A stretch of DNA of 64,000 nt from assembly GCA_963820375.1 (NCBI GenBank), contig CAWFZX010000001.1, positions 13,546 through 77,545 on the forward strand. The letters are read 5' to 3'. Numbering within the stretch: position 1 is the first letter of the stretch; each line of letters starts with the position of its first letter. This document shows positions 36,149 through 45,286 of this stretch, one piece after another. The position numbers were made by a program, and so were the translations under genes. Under the pieces are notes generated by a model that was not told the origin of the DNA, did not search any database, and saw nothing but the letters and a program-made list of their open reading frames with translations. Source of the DNA: AWTP1-13 sp963820375. GTDB taxonomy: Bacteria; Pseudomonadota; Alphaproteobacteria; Rhizobiales; Hyphomicrobiaceae.

Positions 36149-37459
36149 GTGATGCAGTGGACATCCTTGCTGGCGATCGGGGGCTACGCGATTTCTTCGG
36201 CTCTGGTCGTCGCCATCGTGTTTCAGCCTCATCTCACCGTTCTGCTGCTGCCGGCGCTTGCACTTTATGCCCTGTTGGGGTTGCGGCCAGAACTCCGGCG
36301 CTGGCCGTTTTCATGGCGTGCGGTGTGGGTGCTGCCAAGCATCTTCGCCCTCTACGTTGTGCTGACCTCGCTTTGGGCCAAGGATCCTCGTGCGGCGTTC
36401 GCCGCGGGCGCGCTGTTTGCTCTCTTCTTGCTGTCTACGCGGCTGGCATTTGTCGGCATCGTTGATGCGGAACAGGGCGTGATCGAACGCCTGAGCCGCT
36501 ATTTTGTTGCGGCTGTCGGGGTCGGTGCGCTGCTGCTGGCCGTCACCATTTTTTCGCACGGCGCGCTGCACAAAGCGATTACCGCCGTCGCTCCGGCGCT
36601 CGCCCCGACCGATCGCAACTTTGTTCGTTTCGGGGCCGCCGGCTTGGAATTTGTTGGGCTGCCGTATTTCAACAGAAACGTTGCGCTTCTCAACCTGCTG
36701 CTGTGGCCAGCCTTATTGGTACTGGCGAGGCGCGTCATCGACCTGCGTACGGCGGCAGTGCCCATTGGGCTGTTCTTGTTGGTTGCGGCGACGACGTTCG
36801 CCTCCGACCACCAGACGTCGATGCTGGCGCTTGCCGCCTCGACCTTGGTGTTTCTCCTCTATCGCGTCGCGCCCCGCAGCACAAAGATCCTCATTGTTGC
36901 GGGCTGGATTGCCGCGACGGTGCTGGTTCGGCCGGCGGTGCTGGTTGCCTACGACAACGATCTGCATAAAGCGAGCTGGCTGCAAGAAAGTGCCCGTGCT
37001 CGCCTGATCCTATGGGCTTACACGGCGCGGCAAATGTCCAAAGCTCCGATCTTTGGAGTCGGCGCGCAAACCACACGCGCGGAAAGTGAATCGGGCCGGC
37101 GTGCCGACGTCCTTCCAGGTCACGCTTTTCCGCAATGGACCGGGGCACACGGACACAACATCTATGTGCAGACCTGGTACGAGCTCGGCGTGGTTGGCGC
37201 CGCCCTGCTGTTGGCCATGGGGCTCTCGATCTTAAGTTGGCTTTGGCACCTGCCGCGACCGGGCCAAGATTTCGCCGCTTCGGCGTTTGTGTGCGTAAGC
37301 GTCATGTGTGCCGCCAGTTTTGGCCTGTGGCAGGCTTGGTTCATAGCCGCATGCATGCTGGGGGTGGTGATGGTCACCCTCGCCGTGCAAGGCACCGGCT
37401 GGCTGTTGCGGTCACCTGGCGCCACCGAGGGGGTCCTGCTGCCGCAATCGGCGACGTAA
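36149..37459 (+). CDS. O-antigen ligase/polymerase-like membrane protein
   Basis: Polytopic inner-membrane protein of the Wzy/WaaL family, 436 aa, with about 10-12 hydrophobic segments. Examples are ISSALVVAIVFQPHLTVLLL and ALLVLARRVI, and a terminal LGVVMVTLAVQGTGWLL. The family's periplasmic loop is visible as SWLQESARARLILWAYTARQ and later GAHGHNIYVQTWYELGVVGA, where HNxxxQ..ELG is the Wzy_C signature. It joins or polymerises polysaccharide repeats in the periplasm. It starts at GTG 36149 (or ATG 36152) behind GGAG. Confidence 0.88.
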   Translation: MMQWTSLLAIGGYAISSALVVAIVFQPHLTVLLLPALALYALLGLRPELRRWPFSWRAVWVLPSIFALYVVLTSLWAKDPRAAFAAGALFALFLLSTRLAFVGIVDAEQGVIERLSRYFVAAVGVGALLLAVTIFSHGALHKAITAVAPALAPTDRNFVRFGAAGLEFVGLPYFNRNVALLNLLLWPALLVLARRVIDLRTAAVPIGLFLLVAATTFASDHQTSMLALAASTLVFLLYRVAPRSTKILIVAGWIAATVLVRPAVLVAYDNDLHKASWLQESARARLILWAYTARQMSKAPIFGVGAQTTRAESESGRRADVLPGHAFPQWTGAHGHNIYVQTWYELGVVGAALLLAMGLSILSWLWHLPRPGQDFAASAFVCVSVMCAASFGLWQAWFIAACMLGVVMVTLAVQGTGWLLRSPGATEGVLLPQSAT

Positions 37460-38283
37460 GGCACCAGCTCTGCTGGGGTGGCGAGATTGGCACGGCCGCG
37501 ATCCACGGCCACGCCCCCGAGGACCCAGGTGGCCAGCGCAGCGGCAAGGCGTCAGCCGCGGAGCAGAGCCCCGCGTGCGCGCCGGGCCGGTGTTTGGAGA
37601 GGTCAAAGAAAAAGGCCTCAACAGGGCAACCGACACCCGCAGGGAGATGCCTTTTGCGGTCGAGGCCAGGAGCTGACGTGCGTAGAATTCGTCAGGGTGA
37701 TGCAAGCGTAACCCTTGCGGGTAGGACGTTCCAATCACGAGTGAGTGTTTTCGCTGATGGCGATGCGAGAAGCCCCCGCCGAGCCAGCCAGCGCACCTGA
37801 CAGGCCTCTCGCACGGTTGGTTAAAACGCAACCGAGAGCCTGGTTTGGCAACCAAGGCGAGCCTGACGAACAACACGCAGCGCTCCAGCCTTCCAAGATG
37901 GCCGTCTCGATTGTGTCGCTCTCGCAAAGACCTCTCCCTTGTCGGCGCCATTGCCAAACCCGACCTTGCCGTTGCGGGTGGCAGACATGGGAGCGATTGC
38001 AGCTGGCGTCACCTCGACTGAGCGACGGCGGCTAGCGGGCCAGCACCGATCGGACGTTCAGACCACGCCGACCTGGTCGGCACGGAACCCGGTCTCTGGT
38101 GGGTGGTCTTGCGACACGCCGGGTTTGGAAGCCGCCCGTCGCGATGGCAAAAGCTTGAGCCCCAGCAACCAACAACGACACCCGAGCAGGCGTGCGGGCT
38201 TGGCCGCGATATGCTAAGCTGCGGGCTTGGCGAAATGTTCGCCCAAGAACACGCGGAATCTGCGTGCGGAAGGAGGTTCGCGC
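37460..38283. other. intergenic region, no gene seen
   Basis: About 820 bases, one of the two longest gaps. Frames on both strands are shadow-like. The only clear element is the AAGGAGG ribosome-binding site of the P450 gene at its 3' edge. Confidence 0.4.
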
Positions 38284-39699
38284 ATGACGGCAGTGGCATC
38301 GCTCACGACTGGGGTTCGCGCTTCCGATCGCACGGCCCAGGCCCCCTCGTTGCATGTGCCGCGGGTGGCGCCCTTGGAAGGCCATCTGGGCACCGCGGCG
38401 TACTTTGCAACATTGCTGAAAAACCCCCTGCGCGTCCTGCCGGCGGCGGCCTACGAGGAAGGCATCGTCTGGGCCGAGCGGGCAGGCCGTCCAATCTGCT
38501 GGATCACGGAACCGGCCTACATCAAGACGGTGCTGCTCGATAAGCGCGAAATCTTCCAACGCACATCCGTTACGCAGCGGCTGTTGGGACCTCTGCTTGG
38601 AAATGGTGTGTTGACCGCGGATGGGGCGGATTGGAAGTGGCAACGTCAGACGGCGGCGCCGGTCTTCCGCCATCATGACCTCCTGGCCTTCGTCCCCGTC
38701 ATCGCCGAGGCAGCCGAGCGCTTGCTGGCCGAATGGCGCCAGGACGCTTCCCGTGCGACACGCGACATCGATCGGGACATGACGCTGGTCACCTTCGACG
38801 TCGTCTCGCACACCTTGCTGCCGGGCGGTGATCAGCACGTGGGGCCGCTCATTGGTCGCTCCAACGTCGACTACCAAAAGCCGCTCGGCTGGCAAATGGC
38901 CTATGCCAACATCGGTCTCCCAGCCTGGGTGCCGCACCCGGGCTGGCTCAAGATGCAGTTGGCACGCCGACGGCTGAGATCGGCGGTGGCAGGCCTCGTC
39001 GCCGAACGCCGCGCAAGTTCCAGCCGCAAAGATGATCTGCTTGAGCGGCTGGCCCAGGCGAAGAACCCGGAGACCGGCGCGCGCATGCCGGACGAGCTCC
39101 TGATCGATAACCTGCTGACCTTCTTGATGGCCGGTCATGAGACCACCGCCAAGGCGCTCACCTGGACGCTGTATCTCCTGGCCAGCGCCCCCGAATGGGG
39201 TGACCGGATCGCCGAGGAAGTGCGGCAAGTCGCCGGCAGTGGGCCAATCAAGGCCGAACATATCGATAAGCTCGTGGTCACGACGCAGGTCTTGAAGGAG
39301 AGCATGCGCCTTTATCCGCCAGCCCCCATCATGTCGCGGCAGGCAAGCGTCGATACCGAACTCGCCGGCGTGCCGATTAAGAAGGGCACGCAGATCATCA
39401 TTCCGATCTACGCCATTCAGCGGCATCGGCAGCGGTGGTCCAACCCGGACCACTTCGAGCCAAACCGATTTGCGCCGGAGAACGAGGCGCAGATTCCGCG
39501 CTATCAGTACATGCCGTTCGGCGCCGGACCGCGCATTTGCATTGGCATGGCCTTTGCCCTGATCGAGGGTATCGCCATTCTCGCCATGCTGGTGCGCGCG
39601 GCTGCCTTCGCCGTCACGCCGGGCCATGTCCCCGAGCCCATCAGTCGCATCACACTGCGGCCCGCCGGCGGCATGCCGCTGTCCGTCCGCCTGCGCTAA
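38284..39699 (+). CDS. cytochrome P450
   Basis: Heme monooxygenase, 471 aa, soluble (no membrane anchor). The oxygen-binding I-helix is LMAGHETTAKALTWTLYLLA, the K-helix ExxR is in VLKESMRLYPPAP, and the heme loop FGAGPRICIGMAFAL places the Cys ligand at 419. Sequence style is that of the bacterial CYP102/fatty-acid and terpene-hydroxylase type, but substrate is not inferable. Start ATG 38284 has a strong AAGGAGG site. No ferredoxin or reductase gene is adjacent. The same interval has an 839-codon antisense frame, which is a shadow. Confidence 0.94.
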   Translation: MTAVASLTTGVRASDRTAQAPSLHVPRVAPLEGHLGTAAYFATLLKNPLRVLPAAAYEEGIVWAERAGRPICWITEPAYIKTVLLDKREIFQRTSVTQRLLGPLLGNGVLTADGADWKWQRQTAAPVFRHHDLLAFVPVIAEAAERLLAEWRQDASRATRDIDRDMTLVTFDVVSHTLLPGGDQHVGPLIGRSNVDYQKPLGWQMAYANIGLPAWVPHPGWLKMQLARRRLRSAVAGLVAERRASSSRKDDLLERLAQAKNPETGARMPDELLIDNLLTFLMAGHETTAKALTWTLYLLASAPEWGDRIAEEVRQVAGSGPIKAEHIDKLVVTTQVLKESMRLYPPAPIMSRQASVDTELAGVPIKKGTQIIIPIYAIQRHRQRWSNPDHFEPNRFAPENEAQIPRYQYMPFGAGPRICIGMAFALIEGIAILAMLVRAAAFAVTPGHVPEPISRITLRPAGGMPLSVRLR

Positions 39700-39828
39700 G
39701 CGTCGTGGATACCGCGCCGCCGGCGAGCGGTGCCGGCCCAAGCGCGTCACCACTGTGGTGACGGGCACCCCCGAGGTTCTGGGGCCTGCGCCTTTGACGA
39801 GAGGCGGTGCGATCAAGAGGACGCAGCC

Positions 39829-40617
39829 ATCGACCTGTCGATCTTCATCATCGATGCCTTTGCCGAGCGGCCGATGACGGGCAATCCCGCGGCGGTCTGC
39901 CCGCTCGAGGCGTGGCTGCCGGCGGCAACGATGCAGGCCATCGCCTGTGAAATGAACCTTTCGGAAACCGCGTTCTTCGCTCCAGTTCCCAACAGCGGCG
40001 CCTTTGGCATCCGCTGGTTTACGCCCAGTCGTGAGGTCGATTTGATCGGCCATGCCACGCTTGCGGCCGGTCACCTGGTGTTGGAGCGCCTGCGGCCAGA
40101 GGCGCGGTCGGTCCGCTTTCTGAGCGACAACACCGAGTTGATCGTTGCCCGCAAGGAGGGCGCCTTGGCGCTCGAAATGCCGGCCCTGCCCCCGCAACCG
40201 GTCCGACCGCCGCCGGCTCTGGCACGGGGATTGGGGAGGCAGCCGAAGGCGGTGTTGGCCGCCAAGCACTACCTTTGCGTGTTCGATGCCGCCGACGAGA
40301 TCTCGGGGCTGACGCCGGATATGGGACTGATTGCGGGCCTCGATTTGCCGGCGGTCATTGTCACCGCTCCGGGCACCGAAGATGCCGATTTCGTCTCTCG
40401 CTTTTTTGCGCCAGCCAACGGCGTGCCCGAGGATCCCGTGTCGGGTGTAGCGCATCTTTGCCTGGCGCCCTATTGGAGCCAACGCTTGGGCAAGCACGAC
40501 CTGATTGGGCGCCAGCTTTCCGCGCGCGGAGGCCGCGTGCGTTGCCGCCATTTGGGGGCGCGCGTTGAGCTCAGCGGCAACGCCGTGATCTTCCTGGCAG
40601 GCCGGATCACCCTCTAG
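39829..40617 (+). CDS. PhzF-family isomerase/epimerase, probable ATC start
   Basis: Diaminopimelate-epimerase-fold protein, 262 aa if begun where the family begins (IDLSIFIIDAFAERPMTGNP). Motifs are GNPAAVCPLEAW, the catalytic Glu in NLSETAFF, RWFTPSREVDLIGHATLAAG and GVPEDPVSGVAH. PhzF proteins normally open with M-D-L-x-I-F. Here that Met codon reads ATC at 39829, with AAGAGGA about 7 nt upstream. The nearest conventional in-frame start is GTG 39730, whose extension is not protein-like. Substrate unknown. It follows the P450 gene by about 130 nt. Confidence 0.85.
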   Translation: MDLSIFIIDAFAERPMTGNPAAVCPLEAWLPAATMQAIACEMNLSETAFFAPVPNSGAFGIRWFTPSREVDLIGHATLAAGHLVLERLRPEARSVRFLSDNTELIVARKEGALALEMPALPPQPVRPPPALARGLGRQPKAVLAAKHYLCVFDAADEISGLTPDMGLIAGLDLPAVIVTAPGTEDADFVSRFFAPANGVPEDPVSGVAHLCLAPYWSQRLGKHDLIGRQLSARGGRVRCRHLGARVELSGNAVIFLAGRITL

Positions 40618-40942
40618 CCGATCAGGCGTCCCTCGGGAGCTGCAAGCCTGCGCCCGCGCAGCATCGCCCCGAGGCAGCCAAAAGGGGCAGCTCGCATCTT
40701 GGCAGCGTTAGCGCAGCCGGGCCGGTCTCGGTCGGGGCCGCGCTTTTGTCTCAAGTGTTGCTGTCATCTAGGGTCTGGAGCGGCGACCTACTTTGCCATA
40801 AGACAGTATCTCTTGCCGGGCCCGGCTGCTGACCTGGAGGTTGCGCAGGCGATGCGCTGCCGGCGAAGCGATGAGCTTGTGCGGAGTGAACGATGAGCTC
40901 GTTGAAACTAAAGGTCACCATCTGGAAATGCTCGGAGGCTTC
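40618..40942. other. intergenic region upstream of Liv operon
   Basis: About 325 bases and the expected site of the liv promoter. The binding-protein frame stays open into it, but the strong GGAGG at 40934-40938 marks the real start at 40943. No promoter consensus was chosen. Confidence 0.3.
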
Positions 40943-42184
40943 ATGACATCCCTGCGGTTTGTTGCAGCGTTTGTTGCAACCCTTGTTCTGGCCGGCGGTC
41001 AATCGGCGGCGCAGGACACCATCAAGATCGCCTACATCGATCCGCTCTCTGGCCCCGGTGCCACGGTCGGCGAGGTTGGTCTCAAGACCTTCCAATTCCT
41101 GGCTGATGAGCTGAACGCCAAGGGCGGCGCGGCCGGCAAAAAGTTTGAGATCCTGCCATTTGACAACAAGACCAATCCGCAAGAAAGCCTCGTGCAGGTG
41201 CAAAAGGCAGTCGATGCGGGTGCCCGCATCATCACCCAGGGCAACGGCTCATCGGTGGCCGCGGCGCTGTCGGATTGGGTCGCCAAGTACAATGAGCGCA
41301 ACCCCGGCAAGGAACTGATCTATCTCAATTATGCCGCCGTCGATCCGGTACTCACCAACGACAAGTGCAATTTTTCGCATTTTCGCTGGGACGCCAACTC
41401 CGACATCAAGATGGAGGCCCTGACCAACTACATGAAGGGCCAGAAGGACATCAAAAAGGTCTATCTGATCAATCAGGACTATTCCTTCGGCCAAGCCGTT
41501 CGCAAGGCCGCCGTCGAGATGCTGAAGGCCAAGCGAGCTGACGTGCAGGTGGTGGGCGATGAGCTGCATCCCCTGCTCAAGGTGACGGACTTTGCCCCCT
41601 ACATCGCCAAGATCAAAGCCTCTGGCGCCGACACGGTGATCACGGGAAATTGGAGTCAGGACTTCGCCCTGTTGCTGAAGGCGGCGGCAGACGCGGGCCT
41701 GCAGGTCAACTGGTACACCTACTATGCCGGCGGCACCGGCGGCCCGACGTCGGTAAAGCAGACGGGGCTCAACCACCGCGTATTTGCGATCCAGGAGGGC
41801 TCGGCCAACGTCGATCATGCCGCCTCGCAGGCGACCGAGAAGGCATTCCGCGAAAAGTTCGGCGTGTCGATTTTCTATCCGCGCGCCTTCAATCAAATGC
41901 GGATGTTGGCGACAGCCATCGGCAAGGCAAATTCCACCGATCCCAACAAGATCGCGCTGGCGCTTGAGGATATGAAGTTCGACGTCTTCAATGGCGGCGA
42001 AGGCTTCATGCGCAAGGACGATCATCAATTCTTCCAGCCGATGTACATCGTTTCCCTGGGCGAGCTTGGGCCGAAGGAACCGTTTGACGAGGAAAAGACC
42101 GGCTGGGGCTGGCGCACCATCGCCAGGCTCGATGCCAAGGATACAATTCTGCCCACCACCTGCAAAATGCCGCGACCGAGCTGA
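40943..42184 (+). CDS. livJ: branched-chain amino acid-type ABC transporter substrate-binding protein
   Basis: Periplasmic Leu/Ile/Val-type (type I) binding protein, 413 aa, with a Sec signal (MTSLRFVAAFVATLVLAGGQ, cleavage near SAAQ). Motifs include IKIAYIDPLSGPGATVGEVG and KKFEILPFDNKTNPQESLVQ. The GGAGG at 40934-40938 supports ATG 40943 over ATG 40928. Many homologues bind aromatic or aliphatic organic acids and not amino acids, so ligand is open. First gene of a five-gene importer; a perfect hairpin separates it from the permease gene. Confidence 0.92.
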   Translation: MTSLRFVAAFVATLVLAGGQSAAQDTIKIAYIDPLSGPGATVGEVGLKTFQFLADELNAKGGAAGKKFEILPFDNKTNPQESLVQVQKAVDAGARIITQGNGSSVAAALSDWVAKYNERNPGKELIYLNYAAVDPVLTNDKCNFSHFRWDANSDIKMEALTNYMKGQKDIKKVYLINQDYSFGQAVRKAAVEMLKAKRADVQVVGDELHPLLKVTDFAPYIAKIKASGADTVITGNWSQDFALLLKAAADAGLQVNWYTYYAGGTGGPTSVKQTGLNHRVFAIQEGSANVDHAASQATEKAFREKFGVSIFYPRAFNQMRMLATAIGKANSTDPNKIALALEDMKFDVFNGGEGFMRKDDHQFFQPMYIVSLGELGPKEPFDEEKTGWGWRTIARLDAKDTILPTTCKMPRPS

Positions 42185-42196
42185 CGGAGCGACGCT

Positions 42197-42227
42197 GGGC
42201 CGCCGAACGGCGAGACGTCGGCGGCCC
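42197..42227 (+). promoter_or_regulatory. intercistronic mRNA hairpin between livJ and livH
   Basis: GGGCCGCCGA (42197-42206) and TCGGCGGCCC (42218-42227) are perfect 10-bp complements around an 11-nt loop, with no T tract after it. Hairpins between binding-protein and permease genes are known to stabilise the upstream mRNA or attenuate, giving more binding protein than permease. Confidence 0.6.
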
Positions 42228-42252
42228 CTCGCGCTACCCGGGAGGGCGCCAC

Positions 42253-43203
42253 GTGGCGGAACTGGTTTTAATCTCCACCCTCAACGGGGTCCTTTTCGGC
42301 CTCTTGCTGTTCTTGATGGCGAGCGGGCTGACGCTGATTTTTTCCATGATGGGCGTGCTCAACTTTGCGCATGCCAGCTTCTACATGCTGGGGGCCTTTC
42401 TCGGCTTCCAGATCAGCCGCTGGGCCGGCTTCTGGTCGGCGCTGATCCTGGCCCCGGTGCTGGTCGGCCTCGCCGGAGCTTTGGTCGAGCGCTTCGGCTT
42501 GCGCAACGTGCACAAGCACGGCCACGTGGCCGAGCTGCTCTTCACTTTCGGTTTGGCCTTCGTCATCGAAGAGCTGGTGCAGATCGTGTGGGGAAAGTCG
42601 CCGGTCGATTTTCGCACGCCGGCGCTGCTCGATTTCCCGGCCTTCACGGTGTTTGCCACCAACTATCCTGCCTACAAGCTGTTCATGCTGGTGATCTCGA
42701 TTGCCATCTTTGTCGGCCTGTTTGTCATGCTGACGCGTACGCGCATTGGCCTGATCGTGCAGGCCGCCCTGACCCACCCGCACATGGTTGCGCATCTCGG
42801 CCACAACGTGCCGTTTGTCTTCATGTCGGTGTTCGGTGTGGGTGCGGCACTCGCCGGCATCGCCGGCGTCATTGCCGGGCCGGCCTTGGTGACGCAGGCG
42901 AGCATGGCGGCGCTGCTCGGGCCCATCCTGTTCGTCGTCGTGGTGGTCGGTGGCCTCGGCTCGCTGCAGGGGGCTTTGTTCGCCTCGCTGTTGATCGGCT
43001 TGCTGCAAACTTTTGCCATTTCCGTCAACCTCTCGCTGTCGGACATTTTCGCCGGCTCCGGCTTTAGCCCACAGCCGAGTACGCTGTTGGATGATCTCTG
43101 GCGCGTCTCGGTCGCGCAAATCGCACCGATCCTGCCCTACGTGCTGCTCATTCTCGTCTTGATTTTCAAGCCCACCGGCTTGTTCGGGAACCGAGAAACA
43201 TGA
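42253..43203 (+). CDS. livH: branched-chain amino acid-type ABC transporter permease LivH
   Basis: Inner-membrane permease, 316 aa, about eight hydrophobic segments: LNGVLFGLLLFLMASGLTLI, MGVLNFAHASFYMLGAFLG and the family loop LGSLQGALFASLLIGLLQTF. Starts with GTG 42253 behind GGGAGG. It ends overlapping livM by 4 nt (ATGA), so the two permease subunits are coupled. It forms the translocation pore with LivM. Confidence 0.94.
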   Translation: MAELVLISTLNGVLFGLLLFLMASGLTLIFSMMGVLNFAHASFYMLGAFLGFQISRWAGFWSALILAPVLVGLAGALVERFGLRNVHKHGHVAELLFTFGLAFVIEELVQIVWGKSPVDFRTPALLDFPAFTVFATNYPAYKLFMLVISIAIFVGLFVMLTRTRIGLIVQAALTHPHMVAHLGHNVPFVFMSVFGVGAALAGIAGVIAGPALVTQASMAALLGPILFVVVVVGGLGSLQGALFASLLIGLLQTFAISVNLSLSDIFAGSGFSPQPSTLLDDLWRVSVAQIAPILPYVLLILVLIFKPTGLFGNRET

Positions 43204-44507
43204 GTGATGCCATCCTCACGCGTGCTTCGGCGACGGCGGCAGCAAGCGGGGTCGGCCGCCTTGCGCCCTATGGATTGTGGATCGCCTCGGGCCTGCTGTT
43301 GGTGGTGCTGCCGATGCTGTTTCGCTCCGGCACGGCGCTGACGATCATGAGCCTGATGGGCATCTCCATCATCTTTGCGCTCTCCTACAACATGCTGCTC
43401 GGGCAAACCGGCATGCTTTCGTTCGGTCATGCCGTTTACTATGGCCTTGGCGCCTACTTCACGGTGCACGCCATCAATGCCGCGGTTGCGGCCAAGCTGC
43501 CGATCCCTCTCATCGCCATGCCGCTGGTCGGTGCGCTCGCCGGGCTGGCCTTCGCCATGCTGTTTGGTTGGGTATCGACCAAGCGCAGCGGCACCGCCTT
43601 TGCCATGATCTCGCTCGGTCTCGCCGAGTTGGTCGGCTCGAGTTCCTTGATTCTGCGCTCGTTTTTCGGCGGCGAGGAAGGGGTCACGACCAATCGCACC
43701 AAACTGCTGCGCCTGTTTGACTGGAATTTCGGTCCACAGCTGCAAGTGTATTACCTGATCGCTGCCTGGTGCCTCTTCTGCGTCGCCCTCATGTATGCGC
43801 TAACACGCACGCCGTTTGGCCGCATGTGCAATGCCGTGCGCGACAATCCGGAACGTGTGCAGTTCGTCGGCTACAATCCGCAAGTGGTCCGCTATATCGC
43901 CTTTTGCCTGTCCGGCATGTTTGCCGGTGTCGCCGGTGGCCTCGCCTCGATCAACTTCGAGCTCGCCAATGCGGCACTGTTCGGCGCCGCGCAATCCGGC
44001 AATGTGCTGCTGGCAACCTTCATTGGCGGCGCCGGTCACTTCGTCGGTCCCATCCTAGGCGCCGTGCTGGTGACCTACCTGCAAAACATGCTGAGCGATG
44101 TGACCGAGGTCTGGCAGCTCTATTTCGGCTTGATGTTCATCGCCACCGTCATGTATGCCCCCGGCGGCCTCGCCGGACTTTTCATGATGCATGGGCCGAT
44201 TTGGCGGGCCGGCGCCAGCGCCGGGGTGCTAGCCGCGTATGCGCTGATGCTGGTTCCGATCGCGCTGGTGGCGGTCGGGGCAGTTTTGCTGATCGAAATG
44301 ACAACGCATCTCGGCGTCAAGGCGGCGGAAGGCGCGATCATGAAGATCGGCGGCGTCACTTTCGATACCAAGAGCTGGCTGTCGTGGGGGTTCGCCGTGG
44401 CGCTCCTGGTCGGCGGTGGCCTGCTGGCGCGCCTGGCCTGGCGCCGCGTCGCCGCGGCCTGGGAGCGCGCACAGGCGATTGCGCGTGAGAAGGGGCTCAT
44501 CGTATGA
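43200..44507 (+). CDS. livM: branched-chain amino acid-type ABC transporter permease LivM
   Basis: Second permease subunit, 435 aa. It has the LivM signatures ALSYNMLLGQTGMLSFGHAV and NPERVQFVGYNPQVVRYIAF, and IGGAGHFVGPILGAVLVTYL. The C-terminal part continues past the usual domain into two further hydrophobic segments (about 345-415) before the end, longer than the shortest LivMs. It overlaps livH and livG by 4 nt each. Confidence 0.93.
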   Translation: MSDAILTRASATAAASGVGRLAPYGLWIASGLLLVVLPMLFRSGTALTIMSLMGISIIFALSYNMLLGQTGMLSFGHAVYYGLGAYFTVHAINAAVAAKLPIPLIAMPLVGALAGLAFAMLFGWVSTKRSGTAFAMISLGLAELVGSSSLILRSFFGGEEGVTTNRTKLLRLFDWNFGPQLQVYYLIAAWCLFCVALMYALTRTPFGRMCNAVRDNPERVQFVGYNPQVVRYIAFCLSGMFAGVAGGLASINFELANAALFGAAQSGNVLLATFIGGAGHFVGPILGAVLVTYLQNMLSDVTEVWQLYFGLMFIATVMYAPGGLAGLFMMHGPIWRAGASAGVLAAYALMLVPIALVAVGAVLLIEMTTHLGVKAAEGAIMKIGGVTFDTKSWLSWGFAVALLVGGGLLARLAWRRVAAAWERAQAIAREKGLIV

Positions 44508-45286
44508 GCGCGGTGGCGGCACAGCGCAGCGGCAACGCGACGCCGGCACTGGAGATGCGAGGGTTGCGCAAGAGCTTTGGTGCGGCCGAGATCATCCGGG
44601 GCGTCGACCTGACGATCCCGACGGGCGAGCGGCACGCCGTCATCGGCCCAAATGGCGCGGGCAAATCGACCCTGTTCAACCTGATTAGCGGCTTGCTGGT
44701 GCCGAGCGCCGGCGAGATCAGGCTGTACGGTGCCCCGGTCAACCAGTTGCCGGCCTATCGCATCAATCGACGCGGGCTGTCGCGCTCCTTTCAGGTCACC
44801 AACATCTTTCCCAAACTCAGCGTGTGGGAGAACGTGCGCTGCGCGGTGCTGTGGTCCAAGGGTGAGAAATACACATTCTGGCGGCCGCTCGACAGCAACC
44901 AGGAGATCGCCGCACGCACCCAAGAGGTACTGACCGAGATCAAGCTGATCTCGCGCAAGGACCTACCGGCGGGGGTATTAACCTACGCCGAGCAGCGCGC
45001 GCTGGAGATCGGCATCACGATGGCCGGCGGTGCCCGCGTGATCCTGCTCGACGAGCCCACCGCGGGCATGAGCCATGCCGAGACCGAGCGCGCCGTCGAC
45101 TTGATCCGCCGCATCAGCGAAGGCCGCACCTTGGTCATCGTCGAGCATGACATGAGCGTCGTCTTCGGGCTGGCCGACCGCATCTCGGTGCTGGTCTATG
45201 GTGAGATCATTGCCAGCGGCAGCCCAGCCGAGATTCGCGGCAATGCCAAGGTCAGGGAAGCCTATCTCGGCGAGGAGGCGCACTGA
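44504..45286 (+). CDS. livG: ABC transporter ATP-binding protein LivG
   Basis: ATPase subunit, 260 aa. Walker A GPNGAGKSTLFNLISG, Q-loop region SRSFQVTNIFPKLSVWENV, a degenerate signature (LTYAEQRALEIGITMAGG, replacing LSGGQ with LTYAEQ), Walker B VILLDEPTAGMSHAE and switch His in VIVEHDMSVVF. The signature variant is seen in some LivG families. It overlaps livM by 4 nt and livF by 1 nt. Confidence 0.94.
   Translation: MSAVAAQRSGNATPALEMRGLRKSFGAAEIIRGVDLTIPTGERHAVIGPNGAGKSTLFNLISGLLVPSAGEIRLYGAPVNQLPAYRINRRGLSRSFQVTNIFPKLSVWENVRCAVLWSKGEKYTFWRPLDSNQEIAARTQEVLTEIKLISRKDLPAGVLTYAEQRALEIGITMAGGARVILLDEPTAGMSHAETERAVDLIRRISEGRTLVIVEHDMSVVFGLADRISVLVYGEIIASGSPAEIRGNAKVREAYLGEEAH

Noticed and set aside
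37412..37957. 181-codon minus-strand frame overlapping the ligase-like gene
   Set aside because: No motif, no ribosome-binding site, and partly antisense to a supported gene.
38032..40551. 839-codon minus-strand frame
   Set aside because: Antisense to the P450 and PhzF genes, whose heme, I-helix and catalytic motifs are all on the plus strand; composition is typical of a GC-rich shadow frame.
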